Virus record (IMG/VR): IMGVR_UViG_3300036770_001972 | Coordinates: 38,229-102,228 of that record | From: a virus | DNA: 64,000 bases | Strand: one strand, 5' to 3' | Shown: in pieces, positions 18,487-26,945 of the stretch | Layout of the letters: each line of letters begins with the position of its first letter | Position numbering within the stretch: position 1 is the first letter of the stretch | Made by a program: the position numbers and the translations under genes | The notes under the pieces: generated by a model | Told to the model about the DNA's origin: nothing | Database searches by the model: none | What the model saw: the letters and a program-made list of their open reading frames with translations, nothing else

Positions 18487-20412
18487 TTACCGTGTAAATG
18501 GAGAATCACTTGCACTTCTATCTATTGTGGTCTTTTCGGGCACCGCGTTGATTGAGATTCCTAGATCATCGATGATGATGATCTGATTTCTCCTTGCAAA
18601 GATGTCTTTCTTCTCGGGAGTTACTGTGACCTTTAGCGATGTTTGTCCGTCATCCAAGTACTCGGGGATGAAGTTTCGAAGTGAGATTGTTCCCGTCGAA
18701 TAGTCGATGCTGCCGATGTTCTTCAGAACAACTACTTTAGAAGATCCGACTTGCTTGTAGACGCGGACATTTCCGTAGCCATCGTCATCCAAGAAGCAAT
18801 CCACGATTGGCTTGACAACTGCCGTCGATGTTGCATCTCTGTATCCAAATAAAGTGCTAGAAAGAATCGGGGTATAGCCGTCTACTGGGTGTAGAAGTGG
18901 GTTGTCAAAACGGATGGTATATGGAGCAGCCCGACCCAAGTTTGGCTCAAACTGCTTCGAAAGAGTGATTTCAGTTGAGTTTGAGTTGATCGCGGGTGCA
19001 GAACCATCGATGATGGACGAGAACTTGGAGAGTCTGAAGTTGCGTTGGAAGAGTCCCAAGTAGTTGGTGCTGTATGCCTTGATAAGAGACGAGATGCGAG
19101 TTTCGACACCCGACTTGTTCAAGGTGGTCTTTGATTCGTCGTAGTAGACGGTCACCGCTGGATTGATGTAAAGAATGTCGGGATCGACAACCTCGGGCGT
19201 GATGGTCACAAGGTTTCTCTGCCCCAAAATGGTTCGCTCAATTGCTTGCTTCTCGGTACTGGAAAGGCGTGTTCCTACTTTTGGCTTGATGCTGATGAAC
19301 ACCTTTCCGTACTGAGGCGGATCATTCTCTTCTCCACCCCAAATGAAGAACGAGTCTGCTCGGCTTGCGTACTCGCGCCCAAGGATTGCCTTGTAGTCAT
19401 CTGCCGTTACCGCACGGTCTTGCGCTTGATAGTTTCTCGGGGCGTAATAGCGGATCGACTCAATGTCCTCGCTGTCTTCTCCTCCGAAAGAAACCTGAAC
19501 CTTGTCATCATCGTCCGTCTTGATTCGGACTTCATCGACGCGGCTATCGTTAGAGGTAATTGCCCTCTTCACGCTAGTCTCGTCGTATCCAATCCCATTC
19601 CCAGCCGAACCATTCGTAACCAAGTAGCGAAGTGTAACGACATTTCCGTTTTCGATTGCCTTGCCGATCACACCATCACCAAAATAGACTTCCCAAAACC
19701 CATCGCGGCTCTCCTGAATGAAGAACACATTCGATGAGGAGTCCAACTTGTTGATGTCAATTGCCCTCTTCCAAAGTTGTGCAGAACCCGTGGTATCTGT
19801 TTGGGATCGTTGTACCAATACCACCAAGGTATCGATATCGACATTCAGATCGGGGATCGCAAACTTCGCTTCCGACCCCCCCTGCGTGTTGGCGACATAC
19901 GCAACTTGCTTGAGATAGCCCTGATACAGGGTGACATCCTGAACAATGTTTTCCCCACCACGACGAACTGCTTTGTAGGTCTCTAGGTTGACAAAATTGA
20001 CTGCCTTCCCATCGACATCCTTGCCACGAAACACGGTTCCCTGCTCCACAAACTCTCTGCCCTGAATGACTCTTTGGGTGAAGGGGGAAGTAACATCGTC
20101 CGTGCCCATCGAAATATCAACCACCAATTGGGCTGCTTTCTTCGATCTTGGCGTGTAGTTGAGATGCTTCGCCAAGGACACAACAGAGGGTCGCATGACA
20201 GCCGAATCGATGAACGACTCGTTCGCTGCCATGTTTGCATAGAACGCCTGATAGTGCGTGTTGTATGCCAACAGATCCAAGACGATTGACAGCGCAGAGC
20301 CTTCAAAGTTGTAGTCCTTAAATTGCTCTTGACCCTGAAGATACGCCTTGAGGTTGTTCTTGATTTCGTCAAACTCAAGCGACTGAATTGGTGTATTGGA
20401 ACTGTTGTTCAT
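18487..20412 (-). CDS. gp6: Baseplate wedge subunit gp6 (baseplate J family)
   Basis: The 641-residue protein has the gp6 N-terminal signature: SLEFDEIKNNLKAYLQGQEQ, DYNFEGSALSIVLDLLAYNT, HYQAFYANMAANESFIDSAV, LAKHLNYTPRSKKAA. The middle contains the baseplate-J-like segment APRNYQAQDRAVTADDYKAI. T4 gp6 forms the dimer ring that holds the wedges around the hub. The length is close to T4 gp6 (660 residues). The start overlaps the gp25 stop in an ATGA junction, with AGAGG upstream, so the two are co-translated as in many T4-like phages. Confidence 0.95.
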   Translation of the reverse strand: MNNSSNTPIQSLEFDEIKNNLKAYLQGQEQFKDYNFEGSALSIVLDLLAYNTHYQAFYANMAANESFIDSAVMRPSVVSLAKHLNYTPRSKKAAQLVVDISMGTDDVTSPFTQRVIQGREFVEQGTVFRGKDVDGKAVNFVNLETYKAVRRGGENIVQDVTLYQGYLKQVAYVANTQGGSEAKFAIPDLNVDIDTLVVLVQRSQTDTTGSAQLWKRAIDINKLDSSSNVFFIQESRDGFWEVYFGDGVIGKAIENGNVVTLRYLVTNGSAGNGIGYDETSVKRAITSNDSRVDEVRIKTDDDDKVQVSFGGEDSEDIESIRYYAPRNYQAQDRAVTADDYKAILGREYASRADSFFIWGGEENDPPQYGKVFISIKPKVGTRLSSTEKQAIERTILGQRNLVTITPEVVDPDILYINPAVTVYYDESKTTLNKSGVETRISSLIKAYSTNYLGLFQRNFRLSKFSSIIDGSAPAINSNSTEITLSKQFEPNLGRAAPYTIRFDNPLLHPVDGYTPILSSTLFGYRDATSTAVVKPIVDCFLDDDGYGNVRVYKQVGSSKVVVLKNIGSIDYSTGTISLRNFIPEYLDDGQTSLKVTVTPEKKDIFARRNQIIIIDDLGISINAVPEKTTIDRSASDSPFTR

Positions 20413-20801
20413 CTTAGCCTCTGTAGAGCGACTGTTGTAGAGAAGACTTTCTGCACATTCTTAATGGTGAAGTGAATCGTGATTCGGATCTCATTCCTAT
20501 CTATTACATCAACCACATCAACGATGGCGTTGCTGACTCGCGGCTCGTACCGCTGAATTGTGTCTCCGATTCTTCTCTTAAGTTCGATTAGCATGATCGG
20601 ATCAACCAGTTCAAACAGCAGATCCTGAATGCCTGAACTAATCTCGGGGTGAAATGGCTTCTCTCCACGGCGATACAGCAGAAGGTTGCGGAGTGACCGC
20701 TTGATGGCTTCCTCATCCTTACGCAAAGAGACATCGCCCGACAGCGGATTGCGGTCAAAGTTGATGTCTAGGTCTATGGATGTGTTCTGTGCTTTTGCCA
20801 T
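20409..20801 (-). CDS. gp25: Baseplate wedge subunit gp25
   Basis: The 130-residue product shows gp25/W features: DLDINFDRNPLSGDVSLRKD, SLRNLLLYRRGEKPFHPEIS and SGIQDLLFELVDP, then EPRVSNAIVDVVDV. This family is the most conserved wedge protein of contractile systems and helps nucleate the sheath at the baseplate; the EPR motif is a hallmark of the group. Length and position directly upstream of gp6 match the T4-like arrangement. AAGG precedes the ATG. Confidence 0.96.
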   Translation of the reverse strand: MAKAQNTSIDLDINFDRNPLSGDVSLRKDEEAIKRSLRNLLLYRRGEKPFHPEISSGIQDLLFELVDPIMLIELKRRIGDTIQRYEPRVSNAIVDVVDVIDRNEIRITIHFTIKNVQKVFSTTVALQRLR

Positions 20802-20803
20802 TG

Positions 20804-21448
20804 TTACCTTAGAGCCAGTTCAAGTTCTGTGTAATCTCGGGATTGTTCGAATGTTGAAGACAGTTCCTTTACTTCATCCATCGTGGGTAGTTTGTTTGCC
20901 TCAAACCATTCCAGTTCGATGAATCCAACATACAGGTCTTCTTTCATGATCGGAAGAATCGCATATGCAACGATGCCGTTTGACTTGTTGTACGAGCGGA
21001 AATAGCCTTCCCGCATCGACTCTGTCATGTGTAGTCTTGGATTGTTCTCCCGCATCGTCTCCACCAAATCCCAAAACATGGTGACAAGGATGTTCTGTAG
21101 ATTGGCACCATCGTATGGAACTCCTCGCTCACATGATTCATGTGTGATTGAGAACTTCTTCATCGGTGTGCCATCTAGGAACTTACCTCCATTGTGAAAG
21201 TGACCGATTCGCGCCCTGCATGCATTTGCCTTTACACGAAGACCTGTGAGTGTTTCGTGAATGATCGTATGCTTTGCTTGGAAACTGGAACTTCTGCTTC
21301 CTCCAATAGAAGCCTCCTCCATTTCCCTCCGCTTCTCTACATGAAAGCGTCTCTTTGCATAGAACACTCCTGCAATAAGACCGCTTATGATTCCCGATGC
21401 GGCGATACCTACTTCAAACCAAGTCTGTAGCGATGTGAACATCTCCAT
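20804..21448 (-). CDS. Membrane-anchored GAF-like domain protein in baseplate operon
   Basis: This 214-residue protein begins with one predicted transmembrane helix (about residues 12-30, VGIAASGIISGLIAGVFYAK), followed by basic residues KRRFHVEKRRE that would hold the rest in the cytoplasm. The soluble part has RIGHFHNGGKFLDGTPMKKF, GVPYDGANLQNILVTMFWDL and SNGIVAYAILPIM, an arrangement like a GAF/PAS-type sensor domain. It sits between gp25 and the PAAR gene, with GGGGGATGAGAG before the ATG. The function is unknown. It could be a virion protein acting at the membrane during DNA entry or a late host-sensing protein. No catalytic motif was seen. Confidence 0.75.
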   Translation of the reverse strand: MEMFTSLQTWFEVGIAASGIISGLIAGVFYAKRRFHVEKRREMEEASIGGSRSSSFQAKHTIIHETLTGLRVKANACRARIGHFHNGGKFLDGTPMKKFSITHESCERGVPYDGANLQNILVTMFWDLVETMRENNPRLHMTESMREGYFRSYNKSNGIVAYAILPIMKEDLYVGFIELEWFEANKLPTMDEVKELSSTFEQSRDYTELELALR

Positions 21449-21451
21449 CTC

Positions 21452-21739
21452 TCATCCCCCGCAGTAGACATTTTTGCTTCCCCGCGCACATGCGGATCCA
21501 CAATGGACAGGATCAGCCACCCTAGCAGCGGGTCGGCTATTGATAAAGACGGAAGAGGATCCCTCTGCCGTTTTGCTAGTATGGCATGAATCGCCACAGC
21601 AATGCGTTGCCCAACCGTCACCCTTGCGATGCCAACCAAGACTATTCACGAATACATTCTTAGAACCCTCGACATTACGACGAGGGGGGAAGCATCCATG
21701 TCCTGAGCAGATATCGGTGTGTCTGTGAGCGGCTGGCAT
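21452..21739 (-). CDS. PAAR-domain spike tip protein (gp5.4-like)
   Basis: The 95-residue protein contains the PAAR-type motif NSRPAARVADPVHCG and repeated short blocks (GSKNVFVNS, GSSSVFINS, GSKNVYCGG) typical of the conical PAAR beta-structure. Cys and His residues (HRHTDICSGHGC, THCCGDSCH, VHCGSAC) could bind the metal at the tip. Such proteins sharpen the central spike of contractile tails and cap gp5. A strong AAGGAG lies 6-7 nt before the ATG, and the gene lies in the hub operon near gp5, as expected. Confidence 0.92.
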   Translation of the reverse strand: MPAAHRHTDICSGHGCFPPRRNVEGSKNVFVNSLGWHRKGDGWATHCCGDSCHTSKTAEGSSSVFINSRPAARVADPVHCGSACARGSKNVYCGG

Positions 21740-21748
21740 CTATTCTCC

Positions 21749-22531
21749 TTAGCAATTTGGAAAGTACCCCCGCTCCTTCATGGTGGCGAGATACTGTTTG
21801 TTCGTCACGGGATTTCCATCTATGAACATCTGATTCCTGATATTTAGGATGAACTCATCCCTGTCAGATGACCAATTGTTGCTCGTATCGATTACGAACT
21901 CACCATCGATGTATCTGCTCGTCAGAGAAGAATCAAATGCCCGTGCGATGAAGATGATTCCCTTTGGTATCGGGAATCCTGCCCTATACAGAGAAGCCGA
22001 ACCACGAACCGCGTAGTTGTCCTCTGTGAACTTTCTCGGGCCCTGTTCTCCAAAATTGAAGTTGAATGTCTGTGCTGCCCGAACATCTCTAGGATCTTCG
22101 GGTATCCCCTGTGGATTGGTAAGTCCAAATTCCTCGGGAAAGATATCGTCCAAGTCATCGATCTTCCCGAACATGTATCCTGTGTCGATGTCTAGCGTCA
22201 GGCTAGGGGGAAACACACCGCTAACGATTGCAAACTTCAGATCGCCACCAGTTGTTGGCGGTGCGCCCACATAGGACACATAGGATGCTCTCAATTGGAT
22301 CGTAGTTCTGCATCCGACATCAGGGTCTTGCGGTCGAATCACCTTCTGCTGTTCATAGATCGGGCGAGACGGGGAGGTCTCGTTGTATGACTTGTTCAGG
22401 ATAGCGGGACTCAACCATTGGATATCTCCCGTAACGGAGGAAAGCGACTCGTCCTGTTCAACGATGTTCAGTTCTCCAAATCCTGCGGGATAGTAGTATT
22501 CGATAGGCTGTGCGCCCGTCATACTAGCCAT
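21749..22531 (-). CDS. Hub-operon virion protein with Ig/cadherin-like segment
   Basis: This 260-residue protein lies between PAAR and the 239-residue gene, upstream of gp5. It contains AIVSGVFPPSLTLDIDTGYM, resembling the 'LPPGLxLDxxTGxxxG' pattern of putative Ig-like (He_PIG) domains. The C-terminal part (NWSSDRDEFILNIRNQMF, ATMKERGYFPNC) has no recognised motif. It has no signal peptide or membrane segment. AGGAG precedes the ATG, which shares one base with the stop of the upstream gene. Function unknown; baseplate or spike accessory by context. Confidence 0.7.
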   Translation of the reverse strand: MASMTGAQPIEYYYPAGFGELNIVEQDESLSSVTGDIQWLSPAILNKSYNETSPSRPIYEQQKVIRPQDPDVGCRTTIQLRASYVSYVGAPPTTGGDLKFAIVSGVFPPSLTLDIDTGYMFGKIDDLDDIFPEEFGLTNPQGIPEDPRDVRAAQTFNFNFGEQGPRKFTEDNYAVRGSASLYRAGFPIPKGIIFIARAFDSSLTSRYIDGEFVIDTSNNWSSDRDEFILNIRNQMFIDGNPVTNKQYLATMKERGYFPNC

Positions 22532-23250
22532 CAGAACTCTCCTAGGTCGATTTCATCATCCAAACTCTTGACTGTCACATCGGGAGATTCAATTACGATG
22601 TTTGGATTAGTACCGTATGGAACGGGTTCTGCAATGAAAGCATCCACGGGTTCTTCCGCAGGCTGTGACAATGCAGATCCAAGTTGTGGCTGCGACTGTG
22701 GTGTTGGTATCGCTTCGGGTTTGCCGCAGGATATGGTTGGGATGTTGCTCTGAATCGCTGCGCCGATATCTGCAATAGTGTCGTTGATCTTGCCAACAAC
22801 ACCCACAATAGCCTCGGATGCGATCTGTAGTGTTGGGAGGGTGATTCCGTTGATTCCCGCCATGATGTCGTTCAGCGATGGCAAGCCACCAATGCTTGCA
22901 TTCGGGATGTCCAAATCCAAAGACGGCACCTTCCCCAAGAATCCGCAAATGTCGATATCGGGAACTTGGGACATGTCTCCTCTCTCGGTAGTCAGTTCGT
23001 TGATCGACTTCTTCGATTCGTTGAAATCAGTCGCCACGGGGACATTCACCATCCCACGGATACTCACCGCCTCGCTTGTCTTCACCGATGACTTCTGTGC
23101 TGCGTCCAATGCTGCGTAGGTCTTCAGTTGATTCTGCTGATCGAATTGATAGGTTTCGATGTCTTCCGAAGAATACACAGAACCCTGCGTACTCCTAGAT
23201 GGAGTTGCGCTTGCGATTGGAATAGACAAGTTTGGTCTTGAAAAAGACAT
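22531..23250 (-). CDS. Unknown virion-operon protein, partly low complexity
   Basis: This 239-residue protein is between gp5 and the Ig-like gene, in one-base stop/start overlaps on both sides, so it is part of the hub operon. The middle (GFLGKVPSLDLDIPNASIGG, INGITLPTLQIASEAIVGVV) is hydrophobic, with repeated Leu/Ile and Gly but no clear membrane helix. The C-terminus is Pro/Glu/Asp-rich and likely disordered. I do not recognise a family. Confidence 0.65.
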   Translation of the reverse strand: MSFSRPNLSIPIASATPSRSTQGSVYSSEDIETYQFDQQNQLKTYAALDAAQKSSVKTSEAVSIRGMVNVPVATDFNESKKSINELTTERGDMSQVPDIDICGFLGKVPSLDLDIPNASIGGLPSLNDIMAGINGITLPTLQIASEAIVGVVGKINDTIADIGAAIQSNIPTISCGKPEAIPTPQSQPQLGSALSQPAEEPVDAFIAEPVPYGTNPNIVIESPDVTVKSLDDEIDLGEF

Positions 23251-24485
23251 TAGTCCTTATTCCTCACTTGCAAATCGGATGGGCTGAGTTTTTCGATTAG
23301 TCCATTGACCAATCCACGCAACTTGTCCATGAGAGTTTGTACATTTGACGAGTTCTCACCCTCGGGATTCAAGTCGATTCTCGGAGCCATGATGACCATG
23401 TTTCCTTCGCTAGAGAGCGTATAGGTTCCCTTGACCTTCTGAAGGAAGTTGCCGCCGACATCTACCGTCATGTTTCCTCGGGCGTACATCTTCGTGTCTC
23501 CCTGAACCTCAATCTCCAAGTCCTTGCCCATCATGATCTTCATCGTCTTGTCCGCATTGAACGAGCAGTTTCCCTTTACAAGAATCATCTTGTCATTCAG
23601 GGTGATGTCCCATGCGTTTCCGACAACCTTGTGTACCTCGCTGCCTCTCGGGTGAATCTCCGTAAAGGTGCCTGAGCAATGGTACCAATGCATTCTCTCT
23701 GCCCCTGGGGTATCGTCATACTCGACAATGTGTCCCGCCTGAGACTCATAGACATTGTTGAAGGGATACTGGGCTGCATATGGTGTCTCGGGTTCTGCCC
23801 AAAATCCATAGAGTGCCGACACGCAGAATTCGATGCTGTCTTTCTTCTTTTTGACAATCGTGTTCTCAATCTGCTCGTTTCTTGCCAACCTGTTCGTGTC
23901 TGCTTCTCCCATTCGTGAGATAAGCGGATACATCCCCTGCGGATCAGCAAACCCGCGACCTGTATCGATGGTCGGATTCTTGGGCAACTGATACGACTTG
24001 AGTCCGACATCGTTCTTTGCCTCGTCCAACGACGAGATGATCTCTGCCTTCTTGCTTTCGATCTGATTGATGTAGATCTGCTTGACATCCTCGGGATCCA
24101 CAAACGGCAGATTTGGCAGATTCGACAGTTCGTTTGGAACTGGAATGTTTACGGTGTTGATCCCGCCGATTGTGCCAAACACAACTGGCTCTTGCGAATT
24201 CATTCCATCTCGGAAGAACCCCACCACCCATGTTCCTTGAAGCAGACCCGTAGGAGACCACCCTTTGCCCGAAACGCTTGCGCTCGTCACGGGCATGATC
24301 ACATGCGCCCAAGGAAGATTGTCGGTGGGAATCTGAGTCTTGTCATCCGTGTGCCACCCAAGTACGCGCACACGGACGCGACCCAACTTGAGTGGATCGT
24401 AGATGTCTTCCACGACACCTTGCCACCACACGAAGCCGTTCTTGCCCATGTAGTCCGCTCTCATTGGTTCTTGGTTGCTGCTCAT
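23250..24485 (-). CDS. gp5: Baseplate hub spike gp5, without lysozyme domain
   Basis: The N-terminus carries a gp5/VgrG OB-fold: FVWWQGVVEDIYDPLKLGRV, RVRVLGWHTDD and SPTGLLQGTWVVGFFRDG, ending in VVFGTIGG near residue 110. The C-terminal half has VYESQAGHIVEYDDTPGAER and SGTFTEIHPRGSEVHKVVG, followed by strands of a triple beta-helix (GDTKMYARGNMTVDVGGNFL). At 411 residues it is shorter than T4 gp5 (575), and no T4-lysozyme-like domain is visible between the OB-fold and the helix. It forms the cell-puncturing spike with PAAR at its tip. The ATG overlaps the stop of the gp27-like gene. Confidence 0.88.
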   Translation of the reverse strand: MSSNQEPMRADYMGKNGFVWWQGVVEDIYDPLKLGRVRVRVLGWHTDDKTQIPTDNLPWAHVIMPVTSASVSGKGWSPTGLLQGTWVVGFFRDGMNSQEPVVFGTIGGINTVNIPVPNELSNLPNLPFVDPEDVKQIYINQIESKKAEIISSLDEAKNDVGLKSYQLPKNPTIDTGRGFADPQGMYPLISRMGEADTNRLARNEQIENTIVKKKKDSIEFCVSALYGFWAEPETPYAAQYPFNNVYESQAGHIVEYDDTPGAERMHWYHCSGTFTEIHPRGSEVHKVVGNAWDITLNDKMILVKGNCSFNADKTMKIMMGKDLEIEVQGDTKMYARGNMTVDVGGNFLQKVKGTYTLSSEGNMVIMAPRIDLNPEGENSSNVQTLMDKLRGLVNGLIEKLSPSDLQVRNKD

Positions 24486-25960
24486 GATGTCTCCAAATTC
24501 AACTCTGCCTTCTTGTAGTCGGCAATCGGTTCTGCGAACGAATCACGCGACAATGTCATCGTCATAGTATGTTCACGATCTGTTACGAGATGCTTTACGG
24601 TGGTGACCAAGTAGCGACCCTTGAGGTAGTCATCTTCGTAGTTGTCTTGATTCTTCGTTGCTTCCTTTGCAATCGTCCTGAAGTTGATCACCTGACCCGC
24701 CTTGACATTCGTATCGCCGTAACAGGAAACTATGAGATTGATCGAATTCAGTTGGTTGAGTAGAGACTGCCTGAGCAATACCGTTTCATCGGGATCGTGA
24801 ACCTGTGCAAGTCCCGCCATCGAATAAGATGACTTTGGATAGAATCGAATGTGCGATTCCACGGAGTCTGTGTAATCGATCTTCTGCATCGGAATGAGAG
24901 GGTTCTTCTCAAGATGTGCAGCATCATTCATAAACGACTTGTCATACTTGAACTGCGAGGTAGACCATGTCTTGGTTGTCATGTCATGGGTCATGATCGC
25001 TGACGCAAGCATTCCCAAGTTCTGTTGCTTGATCTTGTCCGTCATGTCTTCCACGACCAACGAGTGAATGTTGCGAAGTTCAGACTCAAGCATTCTTGCC
25101 CCATCGTCGCTACGGAACCCATCGGGATAGTTTGTGTATGTAAACGCGGCATCGGCTGTCTTTAGACCCGACAGGGGGACGAAATGGTGCCCGTCTGAGT
25201 TTTGAAACAGCACATAATCACACATGGAGGTGTCGGCTCTCGCTCTAGCCCTATGTGCAAGCCAATTGATTGCATACAGGGGCGACCAATAGGGAATCAC
25301 ATACGAGCGATTGTCGAAGGTCTCTGTAACCGTCTTGAGATGGATCTTGTCATCATCGAAGGCTTCCCGTGCAAGCCCGATTGCGCCGCCTACGATAGCC
25401 CCAGCCACGCTCCCTGCAATCGGGATGGGGATCATACTGCCAACCAAGCCCCCTGCTGCCGCGCCTCCTGCGAGGGCTGAAATGAGACCGTTGTTTTCGC
25501 CGTTATCGACCGCCAAAAACTCGTCAAAGATGTTCTCCACCATCTTGGACACGGGCATGTTTCGATATGATTTCGAAACCTTTGTTTGCATGCTTTTGAT
25601 CGCCTGTTGAGCGACAAACTCAATGCGAACCATCTGTGTTGATTCCTGTGCAGTCTCGGTCAGCACCGAAATTTTGTATGTTCGAAACACCATCTTCACG
25701 GGCTGACTGCCGCCCATGGGCGTTCGATAGATGATTGTCAGAGTCTCGGCACCGATGATCGGAAAGTTCTTTACGAGGTTCATCGAATCGATCAGCGTGA
25801 TGCTTCCCGACATGCAGTTGCTGAAGATGTCCTCGTATACAATGAAGTTCTGAAAGATGCCCTTCAGGCTCATCGTAAAGCCAGTATACGACTTGAGGGT
25901 GATCTCATCGATCACCACATCGCCTGGTTTCACCATCGTGTCGCTACTGACCTCTGTCAC
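24482..25960 (-). CDS. gp27: Baseplate hub protein, gp27-like, with glycine-zipper insert
   Basis: The N-terminal part has ITLKSYTGFTMSLKGIFQNF, YEDIFSNCMSGSITLIDSMN and LTIIYRTPMGG, the pattern of gp27-type hub proteins that join spike to tail tube. It is directly upstream of and overlaps gp5 (ATGA), as hub partners often are. The start is GTG with GAGGTGAATC before it. Residues 158-198 form an unusual Gly/Ala-rich hydrophobic segment (ALAGGAAAGGLVGSMIPIP and following) resembling a glycine zipper, which could insert in a membrane. The length, 492, exceeds T4 gp27 (391). The gp27 call rests on pattern and position. Confidence 0.78.
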   Translation of the reverse strand: MTEVSSDTMVKPGDVVIDEITLKSYTGFTMSLKGIFQNFIVYEDIFSNCMSGSITLIDSMNLVKNFPIIGAETLTIIYRTPMGGSQPVKMVFRTYKISVLTETAQESTQMVRIEFVAQQAIKSMQTKVSKSYRNMPVSKMVENIFDEFLAVDNGENNGLISALAGGAAAGGLVGSMIPIPIAGSVAGAIVGGAIGLAREAFDDDKIHLKTVTETFDNRSYVIPYWSPLYAINWLAHRARARADTSMCDYVLFQNSDGHHFVPLSGLKTADAAFTYTNYPDGFRSDDGARMLESELRNIHSLVVEDMTDKIKQQNLGMLASAIMTHDMTTKTWSTSQFKYDKSFMNDAAHLEKNPLIPMQKIDYTDSVESHIRFYPKSSYSMAGLAQVHDPDETVLLRQSLLNQLNSINLIVSCYGDTNVKAGQVINFRTIAKEATKNQDNYEDDYLKGRYLVTTVKHLVTDREHTMTMTLSRDSFAEPIADYKKAELNLETS

Positions 25961-25968
25961 GATTCACC

Positions 25969-26937
25969 TCATGTATTGATTTGGAATAGCCGCCTGAAAT
26001 CTCTCAGGATTGGGTCGATGTACTCGGGACGCATCAACTTGATGTTGCGCTTGTCATCGTTGACCTTCGACTCATGAACTATGTTCGTCACCGCCGTGGC
26101 GTAACCAAGATCATCATCGTTACCGTCGATGCCCAATGGAATCAACTCCGTATTTCCAACAACGAATCTGTCGATCATTGCCGATGGACTCTCGCTTCTT
26201 TCACTATCAACCAATGTAACTGGCTTGTACAGGGGAGATATGACTTCACCATCCTCTGATTCAAAGTGATGAAGTGCATACACGCTGCTGTCAACTACGC
26301 GGAAGACCTGTGCGGCGATTTCCCTGCCCGTTCTATTGACCGTGAACAGATCGTATGCAATGTCCTGTGGACGGGCGATTGCCTGACCACCAAGCCGAAC
26401 AAGTTCTTCCTGAATGCGGAAAGTTCCTACTGTGTTTTCGATTTCGATCTTGTACAGAGTTGGATCCCAAGACTTGACTGTGCCTCTTCCGACCTCGTTC
26501 CCAAGTCTATCCTTCTGCACGACCAAATCGCCAACCTCATAGTGCGGGAGACGGCGGTCAAACGGCACGATTCTTCCGTCTTCCTGTCTGCCGCTCTTGT
26601 AATCCCAAAGCAGCGGGGGATAGATGAACAGACTCTTTCCTGTGTATGTTTTCTCCATCTGTGATTCGAACTCATTGACGCTCAGGGGCCAACTGAAGTA
26701 TGGATCCAAGATCTCATTGAACATAAGAACGAGCCAATGGTAGTCCGACCGACCGTAGATTCTGTGGGCAATCGTCTCGGGTCTCTCCTCGTCCTTGATC
26801 GTGTAATCCAAGGCAGTAGATTGCGTTTCCTTGATGATGTCAAGGATCTTCGCCCGTGTGAGGATGTTCTTGGCGAGAACAAGATTTCCCGCGTCATCCC
26901 GATAGCCAACATTAGGTAGAAAGTTGAAATAGCCCAT
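25969..26937 (-). CDS. gp53: Baseplate wedge subunit gp53
   Basis: The 322-residue protein opens with GYFNFLPNVGYRDDAG and contains DEERPETIAHRIYGRSDYHW followed by LVLMFNEILDPYFSWPLS, the LysM-like signature of gp53. T4 gp53 (196 residues) joins six wedges around the hub; here an extra beta-rich C-terminal half is present (VGNTELIPLGIDGNDDD). It lies between gp48 and the gp27-like gene in the minus-strand operon, and GAGATAATCC precedes the ATG. Confidence 0.92.
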   Translation of the reverse strand: MGYFNFLPNVGYRDDAGNLVLAKNILTRAKILDIIKETQSTALDYTIKDEERPETIAHRIYGRSDYHWLVLMFNEILDPYFSWPLSVNEFESQMEKTYTGKSLFIYPPLLWDYKSGRQEDGRIVPFDRRLPHYEVGDLVVQKDRLGNEVGRGTVKSWDPTLYKIEIENTVGTFRIQEELVRLGGQAIARPQDIAYDLFTVNRTGREIAAQVFRVVDSSVYALHHFESEDGEVISPLYKPVTLVDSERSESPSAMIDRFVVGNTELIPLGIDGNDDDLGYATAVTNIVHESKVNDDKRNIKLMRPEYIDPILRDFRRLFQINT

Positions 26938-26945
26938 GGATTATC

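Noticed and set aside
21839-21845. Another CTAAATA motif on the minus strand
   Set aside because: It is deep inside the 260-residue gene with no start nearby, so it is probably chance.
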